A DNA stretch of 64,000 nucleotides, from the NCBI RefSeq assembly GCF_037392515.1, contig NC_090291.1, positions 36,727,001-36,791,000 on the forward strand, in the 5' to 3' direction. The stretch comes from Haliotis asinina. Its lineage: Eukaryota > Mollusca > Gastropoda > Lepetellida > Haliotidae. Numbering within the stretch: position 1 is the first letter of the stretch; each line of letters starts with the position of its first letter. Positions 12,301 to 22,374 of this stretch are shown one piece after another. The notes below the pieces were generated by a model. It had not been told where the DNA came from and did no database searches. It saw only the letters and a list, made by a program, of their open reading frames with translations. The translations under genes were made by a program, and so were the position numbers.

Positions 12301-14092
12301 CGACATCGTACCATGATCATAACAGATCCAGGTATTGAGACGGGTATCCAGAATCAAGTCATTACTCACAAAAGGCTTAATTTAAGATATGTCTACTTAC
12401 TTGCACCAGGTGCAACCTGAGATGAAAACCTAGTAGCACCAACCAAAGTTGCACTGCTTTATTGTGATGAGTAATGAAAGATATATGCTTTTGAATTATT
12501 TTGCTGTTGTATTCAGAGGTTCACACACTCAAAAACTTGACTTGCACCTTAGACAAATAACTTTCCATTTGGCAATATTAGATTGCACTAGTGCAAGAAA
12601 CAAGGCACTAATGACGGGTACAGTGAACAGGTAGACTCACATGGCTCGACTCCTTTCGCTAGTCTGAACACATTCAGGACACCTGGAAATACAACATATA
12701 ACATACAGATACATCTGTCTAGACAAACGATTATAGGAAACAGAAAATAATACAGTAATAAAGCATACAATGAGGCTTCCTATTCCAAAGAAGGTCATAT
12801 TCTAAATGTTCACAAGCCAAGACAGATCCAGACAAGTGGAGTAGGGTACATAAACGTTCCCTTTTAATACATCTTAAATGTTCACATAGATAGAGGCCAT
12901 AATAATAAGCATGGTAAATCACTTCCTGGTGTGTGTATCATACATATCACTGAAATGTCATCTCTTATTCTTTTAACACGACTTTAGCAGTTACATGACA
13001 TTATGAGCTTCATGCTTCTCTTCAGGGTAATAGTATTAGTTACACTGTGTTTTGAAAGGGTGTACAGGACCGTAAGATCTTTGTAAACTCCATATTCCCA
13101 GCTGAAGGAAATTCAGAAATTATAAGGGTCTTACAGTCCTGTAACCCTTTCAAAACACCGTGGGATGAATTTATTCCCCTTAAGATCTTTAATTTGCTCA
13201 TTTTTAAACAACATTCAAAATTCGGCTGAATGAGACGCAAAATGTTTCGCCATGCTATTTCCTGAATGGTCATAAAGGGAGTTAACTAGGGATGGCTCAG
13301 TTTATTATGAAAATGATCAAATTTGAGGTTTTGTTAAATGACAAGTGAAATACAGAAACATTATATTTTTTGGATACATTTACTGAAACACACACTTAGG
13401 AACTTATGGCAACAATTTTATTACTGCTTATACTCATAACTGTATACGTCAACTGTTAAATTTAGAAGCGATCAGATGTTTGGAAGCCACATTCCATCTG
13501 AGGTCAAGCTCATTCGTACAATCTGTGTACTGTTACATGAAAGATTTGATGAGATGTATGGTTCGTACACCCTTACAAATCCCCCTAGATGGTTTTGTAC
13601 ACTTTGGCTATTAACCAATCAATTTGACAAATTTATCTTAAGGGTAAAAAGGTCTGATGTATACCTTTTTGTAGAATATTATTTTATTTTGAAGAATGAC
13701 AAACTTGCTACCAACTATATGACATGTAACCAAAATGGTGTTGGCCTTCTGATTGGATTTAAAAATCAGTGAAAAATATTCAAGCATTAAAACTGCTATA
13801 AAAATGGTTAATTATGCTGAGCGTGCAAATGATTCAATGTATAAAATAATTTAGACAAAACAGTGAAAGTCAGTCAAATAAATGTGTATGTAGTGAACTC
13901 AGTTCATCAAAAGTTTTTTGAAACTCAGGGAAGCTCCTAGCATCATACACTACCAATCAAAAGTTAAGACTCACTTAATTGACTTAATTCTGAGCATTTG
14001 TTGGAATGAATATAGTTAATTGTTCACAAACGACATTTAGCCTTACCCAGCAGGAACAGCGTCAGCAACATCATGACAATGGACGACATCAT
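198..14092 (-). CDS. CUB-domain / LDL-receptor class A protein gene (10 coding exons, 3' end outside window)
   Basis: Coding exons, in gene order: 14092-14047, 12682-12641, 12088-11842, 6819-6641, 6413-6220, 5365-5203, 4864-4835, 4208-4053, 3694-3491, 314-198. All have AG acceptors and GT donors, and the phases join without a stop, giving about 459 residues before the window ends. The start is a signal-peptide-like MMSSIVMMLLTLFLL. Residues about 32-172 (exons 3-4) form a divergent CUB-like cysteine-containing domain. Residues 175-291 (exons 5-6) form a second CUB-like domain. Residues 301-421 (exons 8-9) form a third CUB opening with DCGGFL. Residues 421-459 are an LDLa module with the CGDNSDE calcium cage. 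CUB plus LDLa is the extracellular layout of NETO, LEV-10 and LRP12-type proteins, which act as receptor auxiliary or clustering proteins. That role is inference, since the transmembrane part and tail are outside the window. Which family member this is cannot be decided here. Confidence 0.85.
315..3490 (-). other. Intron 9 of the CUB/LDLa gene
   Basis: AT-rich intron of 3.2 kb. I see no recognisable protein, RNA gene or long repeat in it; short ORFs are chance frames. Confidence 0.6.
3491..3694 (-). CDS. Coding exon 9: second half of CUB domain 3
   Basis: The exon is 204 bp, phase 1 in and out, with acceptor ctgttttcag and donor TATG|gtgagt. It encodes the C-terminal half of a CUB domain: RDRVEIRGG, a run ending GFYIRLQGRY, and FVLAYSSYSYG. 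This matches the family's usual FxLxYSS type ending directly before an LDLa module. Confidence 0.85.
3870..4012 (-). mobile_element. Short interspersed element, family A
   Basis: Reverse-oriented copy of the dominant short repeat: gcaatattccagcag, aaatgggcttcacacatt, gggaattgaacctagg and accagtaggttagcc. The last part is a tRNA-like head with a box-B-like GGTTCAATTCC when read on the minus strand. It sits in intron 8. Confidence 0.75.
4053..4208 (-). CDS. Coding exon 8: first half of CUB domain 3
   Basis: The exon is 156 bp, with acceptor tctatccag and donor CCAA|gtgagt. It opens with DCGGFLKNKEGG, then YYDCIWVIQ and VKIVEYD. These are the typical CUB start (CGG), the second cysteine with tryptophan (DCxW), and a beta-strand ending in an acidic residue. 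Confidence 0.85.
4835..4864 (-). CDS. Coding exon 7: 30-bp micro-exon linker
   Basis: A 30-bp exon (ten codons, NRRHTERPIT-like linker) with acceptor tatatttcag and donor CACAG|gtttgt. It is phase 1 on both sides, so it can be included or skipped without changing frame. It links CUB domains 2 and 3. It is supported only by splice signals and phase, so it is the least certain coding exon. Confidence 0.6.
5203..5365 (-). CDS. Coding exon 6: second half of CUB domain 2
   Basis: The exon is 163 bp, entering in phase 0 after acceptor ctgttttcag and leaving in phase 1 at GAAAACA|gtgagt. It encodes FLKSDIVGPIYG, then SDGPELTVKFRTG and GFKATYSF. The last two are the classic final CUB strands (LTVxFxS ... 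GFxAxYxF). Confidence 0.82.
5471..6219 (-). repeat. 31/35-bp minisatellite made of the exon 5 splice donor (22 extra copies)
   Basis: Units of 31 and 35 bases alternate. Read on the minus strand, each is GTGAGTTGATGTGTAGG, then GTGGG with or without a four-base insert, then ATCTTGTGG. The real exon 5 boundary reads ATCTTATGG|GTGAGTTGATGTGTAGG. Counting the caactcac core gives 22 copies besides the genuine donor. Each copy holds a consensus GTGAGT preceded by TGG or TAG. Confidence 0.95.
6220..6413 (-). CDS. Coding exon 5: first half of CUB domain 2
   Basis: The exon is 194 bp, with acceptor cttggtttcag. It encodes YITSPAFPNFY, then VYIYQFTAV and YIVLNFDDWNM (SP.FPxxY and the I.L.F.D strand of CUB domains). 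Phase to the next exon requires the donor at TTATGG|GTGAGT. That donor and the last nine exon bases are the seed of the minisatellite at 5471-6219. Reading through this donor gives an immediate in-frame stop (GTG AGT TGA). Confidence 0.85.
6641..6819 (-). CDS. Coding exon 4: CUB-like domain 1, second part
   Basis: The exon is 179 bp, with acceptor tgtttcag and donor GTCGTAG|gtaaga. It encodes CTYLQLFDPDY, then TPWPQSPYY, KKIYIVVCSD and IHLSLQLTVV. It joins its neighbours in phase on both sides. The domain resembles CUB by strand pattern, but less clearly than domains 2 and 3. Confidence 0.8.
7034..7231 (+). mobile_element. 198-bp MITE-like element with ~17-bp inverted ends, copy 1
   Basis: It begins cttacactggtgcaacc and ends ggttgcacccggtgcaag, which are inverted copies of each other. 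A second copy of exactly the same length lies inverted at 12400-12597. It is non-coding and lies in intron 3. The superfamily is not known to me. Confidence 0.6.
7670..7822 (-). mobile_element. tRNA-derived SINE, distinct family
   Basis: On the minus strand a tRNA-like head (tctggtgtaggggttagagtg as box A, ggtttgatccc as box B) is followed by a body that includes tgttggtccctgcctggcatt. I recognise this arrangement as a widespread marine-invertebrate tRNA-SINE type. Confidence 0.55.
7880..8043 (+). mobile_element. Short interspersed element, family A
   Basis: Forward copy: ggggcaacttagcctagtg, gggtttgagtcc (box-B-like), gggtacaatgtgtgaagcccac, gcagcgtaaaactaaaccc and then (actc)n. Confidence 0.8.
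8345..8440. repeat. 26-bp tandem repeat, about 3.5 copies
   Basis: The unit is caatagtgtatttacaagga plus attttt, repeated head to tail with a decayed last unit. A single isolated copy of the same motif lies at about 8770-8800. Confidence 0.75.
9583..11800. repeat. 43-bp satellite-like array, about 50 copies
   Basis: The unit is ctccagtagcctgacatagg plus ttataccacatatactactac-like sequence, 43 bases long. Recurring variants carry 'gaccaagg', 'cacattgt' or 'catatacaagtctcc'. The array fills 2.2 kb of intron 3 and ends about 40 bases from the exon 3 donor. The short minus-strand ORFs with repeated MWYIT/LLEVV phrases are a by-product of the repeat. Confidence 0.95.
11842..12088 (-). CDS. Coding exon 3: cysteine-rich CUB-like domain 1, first part
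   Basis: The exon is 247 bp, with acceptor tttgtccacag and donor CCAGG|gtgagt. It encodes YNLCDVKQGFTVNG, YHCFMRFTTCNNCSFRVEP, NCLWNN and GGQCAPG. Seven cysteines and two NxT/NxS glycosylation motifs point to an extracellular domain. The 43-bp array starts about 40 bases after the donor. Confidence 0.85.
12195..12300 (-). mobile_element. Decayed family A SINE
   Basis: Contains tattccagcaatatcatc, ggggacac, aaatgggcttcgcac and a corrupted tRNA-like end (ctaacccggatcttc). Confidence 0.55.
12400..12597 (-). mobile_element. 198-bp MITE-like element, copy 2
   Basis: Inverted relative to the copy at 7034-7231. It starts cttgcaccaggtgcaacc and ends gattgcactagtgcaag, with the same 198-bp length and recognisable internal match after reverse complementing. 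Confidence 0.6.
12641..12682 (-). CDS. Coding exon 2: 42-bp exon after signal peptide
   Basis: The 42-bp exon has acceptor tgtatttccag and donor GAGCCAT|gtgagt. It encodes GVLNVFRLAKGVEP in phase between the signal-peptide exon and exon 3. It probably holds the end of the signal peptide and the first mature residues. Confidence 0.7.
14047..14092 (-). CDS. Coding exon 1: start codon and signal peptide
   Basis: The start is the first of two adjacent ATGs at 14092-14087 and gives MMSSIVMMLLTLFLL, then donor CTGCTGG|gtaagg. The hydrophobic run fits a signal peptide for the extracellular CUB/LDLa protein. The second ATG could serve equally well. The exon extends upstream as 5' UTR to about 14141, where there is an acceptor (ctgttacag). 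Confidence 0.75.
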
Positions 14093-14141
14093 TGAATGAG
14101 TTGCATTAGTCTGCAGCCTTATCCCATATTGTGCATCTGTA
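14093..14141 (-). promoter_or_regulatory. 5' UTR with two upstream mini-ORFs
   Basis: Between the putative acceptor and the start codon lie an ATG-started five-codon ORF ending in TAA and a second one, ATGCAACTCATTCAATGA. The stop of the second overlaps the first base pair of the main ATG (ATGATG). Such uORFs may lower translation or allow reinitiation. Their presence in the mRNA depends on the acceptor at 14142. Confidence 0.4.
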
Positions 14142-14179
14142 ACAGACATCAATATGATTAGCAAGTGTTGGCAACAGGA

Positions 14180-14320
14180 CAATCACAACAACACGAGCAA
14201 CAACAACAGCAGCATCAGCAGTGTCAACAGGTGCTGGTACTCTACAACACCAACATCAACATCTACATCATCAGCAGTTCAACAAAGGATGACAACGAAA
14301 CAACACCAAACCAACAAGAG
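14180..14320 (+). repeat. Imprecise CAA/CAG/ATC trinucleotide-rich stretch
   Basis: Many caacaa, cagcag and acatca triplets give a Q-rich accidental frame. I see no sign of a real gene. Confidence 0.6.
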
Positions 14321-14579
14321 GTGATCACAGTTCAACGTTTTTGTGATCACAGGGGCAGGGATGTACTATTCTATTTTTTTTTAATTCATTCAAATTAGTA
14401 GATACAAGTATCAAAAAAAGACATAACGCTACAGAACATGTACACAATAAGCCAAAAGTTCATATGGGTATACATTATACATACTGGAAATTTCATTAAT
14501 ATTACGATGGCAGTAAAGGCAATTGTGGTGACCATTTTTCTCATCCTATTCACCATTTCATAACTTTTGAGAATCCTAA

Positions 14580-14890
14580 CAATTCCTTTAAAAAGCCTCG
14601 GAATTGATCACTGGGTTCAGAGGACCCTTGGTCCTGCAGGTAAAGAAAAAATCTTTGTGTATATTCCCCATACCAAGCGGCAATCTTAGCACTAAGGTTA
14701 AACATGACTCTCATACTTATGATAGCCGCAAAGATAGTAGCCTGTCTCAGAGTCCTTGAACCATATTTTTTTCCCTTCTGTCTAGCCCTCTCTACAGTGC
14801 TAATGAGCCCTAACACAAGCAAGTCTAGATACACAAACAAGTCTAGATTTAATATCTGGTCTCCCTTGGGCTCTTTTTCAATTTAACTGT
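14580..14890 (-). mobile_element. Dispersed repeat, family D
   Basis: It shares a 'ctgtctcacagtccctgaac'-like core and a ttgggctctttttcaattta end with stretches near 17770, 20490 and 24070-24215. It is an unidentified mobile or repeated sequence with no intact ORF. Confidence 0.4.
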
Positions 14891-15579
14891 GTATATTTGC
14901 TACAATAAAAATCAGAGACTACGCGTTAGTTGCCAAGATGGCTGTATTGACTTGCCCTTTGTATCATTTCACTGGATGTTTCATCAATACACATGCACTG
15001 CGTGCAAGCAGGGCAGATCATATCAGTCTTCCCTATCTTTCTGCAACAGACGCATGTAAGGAAATAAGCCCTTTACTACTGTCTGGTTTTGTCAACAGAT
15101 GCAAAACCCGCTATCTTAAAGCCTAATAAAACACTCAAGTCCAGAAACAATAAACTTACAGGGAGAATTCTCAGTAATGTTCAATAAAACAGACTGACAT
15201 TTTTATGACACACGTTGTTGTATTATAAGCTGCACTAGACCCACTAGCACATGATCAATAATATTGAACCAACTAGACACATGTATATACATATGTATGT
15301 ACACCAGCATGAACACATCACTGATTACATCCTAGTATATACTTGAAAACCATGAGGGTTGTAGGTATGGAGTCACATAAGTTACAACTAGATAATCATT
15401 TATCTACGATTCCAAATGATGCCCTTGACAGGCAATTGGGGAAATAATTGTTATTTTCTTCATAAGGGTGATTTGTATTAATCATTTTCTGTACTTCTCA
15501 CTGTATACTGACATTACATTTGGTGTGAAGTTCGCATAATTATTCCTTGATTGGTTGGTTGGTAGATTAGTTGTTTGAT

Positions 15580-15805
15580 ATCGCACTCAGCAGAGTTCCA
15601 GATATATGGCAGAGCGGTCTGTAAATAATCGAGTTAGGATCAAACAATCCTGTGATCAACACCTTGAACACCAATCTACGAAATTGGGATACGATGACAT
15701 GTGTCAATCAAATCAGTGAGTCTGAGTACCTCATCCTGTTAATTGTCCCTGACAAGAAACATGGGTTGCAGAAGACCAATTCTAACCCTGGTTCTTCATG
15801 GATGA
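15580..15805 (-). mobile_element. Short interspersed element, family B (decayed)
   Basis: Reverse-oriented remains of the second abundant SINE: cggtctgtaaataatcgag, cctgtgatcaac, gggatacgatgacatgtgtc and catgggttgcagaagacc. Confidence 0.6.
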
Positions 15806-16447
15806 AATATCCCACGATGAGGAATAATACCCTTTCAGGTTGTAAATACCACTTAAAGAAATTGGTATCTCTTTTCAATCCCATACTGTGCCAATTCCAT
15901 TTCTTCTTTTACAGATCTGCCAGTCAAATTTTTTCAAGCATAAGAAAAAATACAAATAAATTTTTCCCACTTGAAAAATAATATCCTATTGTCAAGATAT
16001 AGAATGAAGAATGAAACTACACAAGGCAGTTTGTTGGATGCTAAAACAACAGAATCTGTTCTCAGACCTAAAATGAAATTATCTAACAATATTTGTGTTG
16101 GAAATCAGTGCTTCGGGCACCTCAACCAGTTGAGAACCAATGTCTGAAAAATTCATGCGAGTTTTTGCTTTAACTGATTTGTTTGGGCCTTTTTCCATCC
16201 TGCCTTTAGGTTTTCTGACGACAAAAACTGCAAAAATGAGAAATAAAATTGGCCAGGCCTTACAGTGAAATATAAGTCATATTGACACATTCTTCCCATT
16301 AGTTGTAGCTATATATGTATAAACAAGTCACTGGAACTACAATATTCATCATTTAGGAATGTGATATTGACATTTGCTGCATACTCAAAACCTCTGACAT
16401 CGGAGACAGAACAGATAAACATCTGTTAGTGTAATCATAGTTATATA

Positions 16448-16606
16448 AGTGAGAGAGTGAATATGGTTTTACGCCGCTTTTGCCAATATTCCAACAATAT
16501 CATGGCAATGGCCTGCACACACTGTACCCATGTGGGGAAACAAACCCGACTCTTCAGCGCTACTAGTGAACACATTAACCATTAGTTACCACACTGCCGC
16601 CATGGT
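16448..16606 (-). mobile_element. Short interspersed element, family A
   Basis: Contains gtgaatatggttttacgcc, caatattccaacaatatcat, gtacccatgtggggaaac and aaccattagttaccacactg. Confidence 0.75.
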
Positions 16607-17180
16607 CTAAGGACTTTTAGAATTTATTCCCAATGATATCAAGTTTATGAAATATTTCTCAAACACCTGTCAGTACTGAATCTAAAAGTCCCCTGGCACT
16701 ACTCTGAATTAGTGTGATAACAATGAGTTTTTGCTGAACCAGACAGTGGTGTGTTTTAGGTACTAGAAAATGCAAGATCAGGTTATAGATAGTGATTCCA
16801 ATTACATGTGTGATATTCAATATATCCCCACTCTCATGGACAACATTAACCAAGATAAGACACACTTGTGTTCTGCTAGATCACCAATATAGCAGAAAAA
16901 TAGTCAGGCAACAAATAAACTGAATGTAGGTGTCCATGCCAACGTACCAGAAATGAGATAGTTCTGGAGTATTTCAGTATTAATTGCAATACAAATAATG
17001 CATAATATCCCCAAACATAACTGAAATTTGTAACAACCCAAGGAAGTTCCATTACTACACTAGAGAGAAAGGTATTCAGTAAGATCAAAGTTGTGTATAT
17101 ACAGGAAATGTACTTTCATCTCCCTAATAACACTATGCTTTCAACATGACATATCTTCCACTGATACAGTGTGATGTCTC

Positions 17181-17345
17181 CAGATCGAGGTACATACCCT
17201 CCTACAGACACTGTGGGGTGTATCTTCAAAAGGGATCCAGATAAAACACTGTCATGTCAGATCGTGGTACATACCCTCCTACAGACACTGTGTTGTGTAT
17301 CTGCAGGAAAGACTAAGATAAACCACTGTCATGTCAGATCGAGCT
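17181..17345. repeat. 77-bp tandem repeat, about 2.1 copies
   Basis: The motif cagatcg(a/t)ggtacatacc recurs at 17181 and 17258 with period 77, and a truncated third start (cagatcgagctacac) lies at 17335. Confidence 0.8.
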
Positions 17346-17633
17346 ACACTCATGTCAAAGTGTAATACAACACCAGCAATCCAAATACACATATGCAGGT
17401 TGTCTGACTGAAGTCCTTCTTGACTTATTAACCTGTCATAAATATTACACTGTGAGCACAATCTCAAGATACAAGAGGAAGTGAAGAGGATACCATAAAC
17501 ACAGATCTCCATGCCACACGGTCATATGATACCCTGCACTGATCAACTTGCTGGGAGAGTCAGCCTCCATTAATATTGCAAGACGAGGTGGGCAACAAGT
17601 AACCACATTTAGAGATTTCATGTAAATACATGA

Positions 17634-17755
17634 GCAGTGGGGTAGCCTTGTGGTTAAAGCTCTTGCTCATAGTGCCTAAGACCTGGTTCTGATTCCACAC
17701 ATGGGTACAATGTGTGAATTCCATTTTGGTGTCACCACCATGATATTGTTGTTCC
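17634..17755 (+). mobile_element. Short interspersed element, family A (truncated)
   Basis: Contains gtggggtagccttgtggtt, a corrupted box B (ctggttctgattcc), gggtacaatgtgtgaattcc and catgatattgttg. Confidence 0.65.
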
Positions 17756-18745
17756 TCATTTACTACTAGACTGTCTCACAATCCCTGAACAACATTATCT
17801 GGGGCTTTATACCGCTTAAAACTGCCATCAAGGTATATATTGTCATTAACAAGGTATTTGCACTATATAAAAGCAAGGGGATGTAATAAGGTCAACACAC
17901 CATTGGTTTGTTTCCTGGCAAATTCAACAATGATCACCGAATTTATCCTATAAAAAGTATGCACACATTTCTAGCCAATTGATTTACCTACAAAATGAGA
18001 CACACAGCATTAAAATCGAGGCAGTACTTTGGGAGCTAGGGTATTCGGAACCCCCCCTAAAATGTGATTTCTCGATTCCAAGCCAAAATCCCTGGTCAGA
18101 ATTTGTTGCGGTAACACACCTATTCTCTTGCTTATTTCACAGTACACACAATTGACGTGCACCAAAACATGTCAAATTGATGGCAACCATCAGCACACTA
18201 ATCGCCATTTTTTTTGAGAGAAACTTACACCTTACTGTCATAACAAGTTTACGTACATTTATTCACCGCAAACAAGATTGTGTTGTGCCTGTTTGCCATT
18301 GACGACCTTGACCTTGACCTGCTCCACACTTAGAACACCCAGGAAGCTCATTTGGTATAAATAAAATATGTTCCATTAGATCACTGACTCCATTAAATCT
18401 CCACTATACCATAGATGCATTTATGTGTTGGCCTGGTGATTTTTTACATCCCTTTGTTGGCCCCACATTCTCACTCAACAAAGACAAGCCGCGAAGATTT
18501 GTTTGCAGTGTGACTCAGATTTTGGGGAAATCACACAGACAAATTGATAGGTCCAAAACTTTTACAAAATATCCAAGAACTCGAGGATGGTTTACAATCA
18601 GTTTGATTTCAATTGAGACCAATGAATTGCTCATTATTACAAAATATAATACCTGCTACAAAACCAAATATTGATTCCACATGACATAGCCACAGCTACT
18701 CTGAACATTTGTTTCATAAATTTGGACACCAGTATAAAAACATTC

Positions 18746-18951
18746 AACGAACGATAATTATTTTGTTGTCACTTTCCACTATTTCGTACAAGAGGGGGGA
18801 ACTGGTAGAACAGTCAGATAATCAACATGCTTGTATGGTGATACTTAAATTTCACAAATGAAACATGCACACCTGGTTGTTCTGCCAACAAGTGGTCCCC
18901 ATCCTTTGTACAAAATTGCGCAAAGTGACTACAAAATAATGATTGTTCATT
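18746..18951. mobile_element. MITE-like element with ~50-bp imperfect inverted repeats
   Basis: The left arm aacgaacgataattattttg...gtcactttcc...tcgtacaa (18746-18800) is matched inverted by tttgtaca...gtgactacaaaataatgattg (18905-18951). The centre is about 100 bases and there is no ORF. Inferred non-autonomous DNA transposon. Confidence 0.55.
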
Positions 18952-20079
18952 AAAAAACATTTTTCTCCAGGTGTCCAAAATTGTGAGACAAATTATCAGA
19001 GTTGGTCTGTAGATTTCATGTTCATGACTTTAATGGAGTATGCATTCATCAGTCTCAAGGAAATCAAACAGACTGTACACAGGTTGAACTCCCGCCAACA
19101 TAACAGGTCAATAAAACATACTTTCATGAACTGGGAATCTTCCCCTGAAAAAATTGGATTAGTCTGACATGCTTTTGATAAGTTAGAGTGATTCATGCCA
19201 AATGTAGTTAAGCTGTTGAAGAAAGCTAGCAATAACACAGATCATTACTATACAGCACTGGTACAGACGAGCTACAGTTGGTGCCATCCCATCACTGTCC
19301 ATTTAGCTTTAGGATCTTGATAAGCAATTTGATCATATAAACATTATTCTAATATTAATAAATCATCTTACTGAAACCTTCCAAACTTGCTCTGATGAGG
19401 CCAGCAACATCAAATCAATTGTCATCTCTCAGAGCAATGCAGTCACCAGCCATTTTGATTTTCCAGGTGAGCAGTGCAAAGCACGTGTCAGTCTGCCTAA
19501 TGCTTCGGCACAGCAGTCGTGGCTGGGACAGTGTACAAGGTAACCATATGTTTACAGGACCAAGCCTGTATAACACAATCAAGAAAACCCTTAGGACATG
19601 CCACTTCCGTCATAAAACATCATAAAACATTCACAATCCCGGACACAATCTGAGTACAATACCAACTGAATGTTGAAAGGGAAAGTGTGTACGGTTTAAT
19701 ACAGTAACCCACTTATGTCCCCACACCTCAACTTTATTTTGTCGAAAGAAGTATATGAAGCAGTATTCAGATGTTTCCCATGAGCAGAAACAAAGAAACA
19801 ATTACAGGTTCGGTTGCAGGCGTAGTCGGTCTCACAGTCCCTGCACCGCAGTATTTTCCATTCCACCAAGCCATTTTGCAATGCTAAAGTTGTAAATGAA
19901 GCATATCTACAATTTCACAGGTTTTGAATCTGGCTATTTTCATTATACAGCATACTGAGCTATTTGTTTTTATCAAAAGTATCTTTTTTCAGAGAATAAG
20001 TTTAAGACCTTACAGTTGAAGGTACTTCATTTTGGCATGTAAGGAATGTATTTTTGAGTTCCCCCATCTCACTGGGGAT

Positions 20080-20250
20080 CCTTTTTAGCTTAAATGACAT
20101 TATTTTTAGCTTAAATGACATTATTTTTAGCTTAAATGACATTATTTGCAGTATAGATGACAGTATTTGTAGTTTAAATGACATCATTATTTGTAGTTAA
20201 CATTACACTATTATTTGTGGGTTCAAATGGCATTATTTGTAGTTAAGATG
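20080..20250. repeat. 21-bp tandem repeat, three perfect plus degenerate copies
   Basis: The unit is attatttttagcttaaatga plus c, then decayed versions (gtagtttaaatgacatcat). On the minus strand it gives a spurious IMSFKLK repeat frame. Confidence 0.8.
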
Positions 20251-21720
20251 ACATGAATCAAAATTATATCTATCCAAAGACTAAAAACATCAGTCTAGTG
20301 TAGATGAGGGACACAACTCAGTTGAATCAACCTTGGTCTTTGAATAAATTTAATTTCAAAAGAAAAAAACAAGTAGTTTTATAGCCACAATTCAGCAATT
20401 ACTGAAAATGAGGAAATCTAGACTAACTTAATTAGGGCTTTAACCTTGCAGAAAGGACTGGGCTGAAGGGCAAATGATGTGTTTCAGGGACTGTGAGACA
20501 GGCTAGAAAACATAGGATTTGTTCTTACAAATCGCCATATAACTGGTCAAAATGGACAGTTTCTGTGGGTGGTGGCCAACCAACATCCACATCAGATAAA
20601 AACACAATAAAATAAAGTACTTGTGGAAACATGGCCAGGCAATTGGTCATTCAGAAGAAAATACAAGAACTGGTCAGTTTGCTGTGCCTGTGTGGGTAGC
20701 CATGTTAACTACACCATGGTACCTAAGGGATACAATAAAAACCTTCATAAGTCCAGACTAGTACAAACATCCACGCACAGGAATACACATGAATATACAC
20801 AGGCCTTCAATTTTTTTTAAAAGCGACTTGCCACAGGGCAAGTGACTTCAAGAAAGTAACTTGTCCTGATTAATTTTCCACTTTCCCTGATTTTACGACA
20901 CAATGTTTGAAGTAAATGTTTACTGGACTATTTACCGAAAAGTGATAAAGTTCAAAGAACGATAGCTCTAAATTACTATTATTGCGAAATGTAATAGCTA
21001 CATTATCAGCAAATATGAAATGGAATCGAACTTTATTCACAGTTTGAAACCATAGGTAGAAATTATCGAGCAGTCCACAGACAAGTAAGATACTATTATT
21101 TGATTGTCCAAAATGAAAACTGACTTGTCCTGGGCATCGGGTGATGGGATTTTTTAACTCTGATGTATGAGTGAAAACATAATATGCAATTTTAAAGCCA
21201 ATAAAACCTCATCTCATTTTACCTCAGCATGACAATACAATATTTCTACATGTATACAAATGTCAGCCTTAACTCAAAAACATACCAGCCCTAAAAGTGT
21301 ACACAAAAGATGTTCAATAACACAGTGTCTTATTTACCTACCTCCTGTCTTCCAGCTGTACACAGTAAAGAGTACTTACCGGTACTTAGTTATCAGTACA
21401 AAAATACCCGGAAATAAACTTGTTTTGCTCTCAATAAATCACAAAGCATCAAGGAAATCACACAAAATTCACTGAACTGAGACAATGTTCCTTCCCATTT
21501 TGTAGGAAATTCATCTCCACCAGATGTTATACAATGAGAATCTAGTAAACATTACGTCGTATATGATGACAAATGATATCCTGTATGTTCTCAACAGGAG
21601 GCCTGCTTGATCACCACAACATGCGTAGCTATTAGCATGGTCCCATGACTCATGACTCACTACCTTGACATTGAGAGGCTTTGGGTTTTTTACTTCTACC
21701 CTAAACAAGATGAATAATGC

Positions 21721-22175
21721 TGTGCAACATCAACTACAAATTTGCATCGTAGGCTCAATATAGCTGTATAATATCAAGAAACACACCTGTACCCTAGCCT
21801 GTGCAACATCAACTACAAATTTGCATCGTAGGCTCAATATAGCTGTATAATATCAAGAAACACACCTGTACCCTAGCCTGTGCAACATCAACTACAAATT
21901 TGCATCGTAGGCTCAATATAGCTGTATAATATCAAGAAACACACCTGTACCCTAGCCTGTGCAACATCACCTACAAATTTGCATCGTAGGCTCAATATAG
22001 CTGTATAATATCAAGAAACACACCTGTACCCTAGCCTGTGCAACATCAACTACAAATTTGCATCGTAGGCTCAATATAGCTGTATAATATCAAGAAACAC
22101 ACCTGTACCCTAGCCTGTGCAACATCAACTACAAATTTGCATTGTAGGCTTAAAGTAGCTGTGTAACACAGCTTT
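21721..22175. repeat. 79-bp tandem repeat, about 5.5 copies
   Basis: Units start with tgtgcaacatcaactacaaa at 21721, 21800, 21879, 21958, 22037 and 22116, almost identical, with period 79. The last unit decays into the inverted segment that follows. Confidence 0.95.
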
Positions 22176-22370
22176 ATTTAGGGTAGGATACAGGTGTGTT
22201 GTCACATTATTACACAGCAATATTGAGCCGAGGATGCAGATCTGTAGTAGGATTTAACAAAGCTTTATTCAGGGTGTGATATACAAGTATGTTGTTGCAT
22301 ATTACACAGCTATATTAAACCTACGATGCAAATTTGTAGGTGGATGTTGCACAGGGTAGGTTATTCTGTT
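22176..22370. repeat. Inverted segment related to the flanking arrays
   Basis: It contains gggtaggatacaggtgtgtt and acctacgatgcaaatttgta...gatgttgcacagggtagg. These are reverse complements of the 79-bp and 44-bp units on either side, so the locus can fold into long hairpins. Confidence 0.75.
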
Positions 22371-22374
22371 AGGA

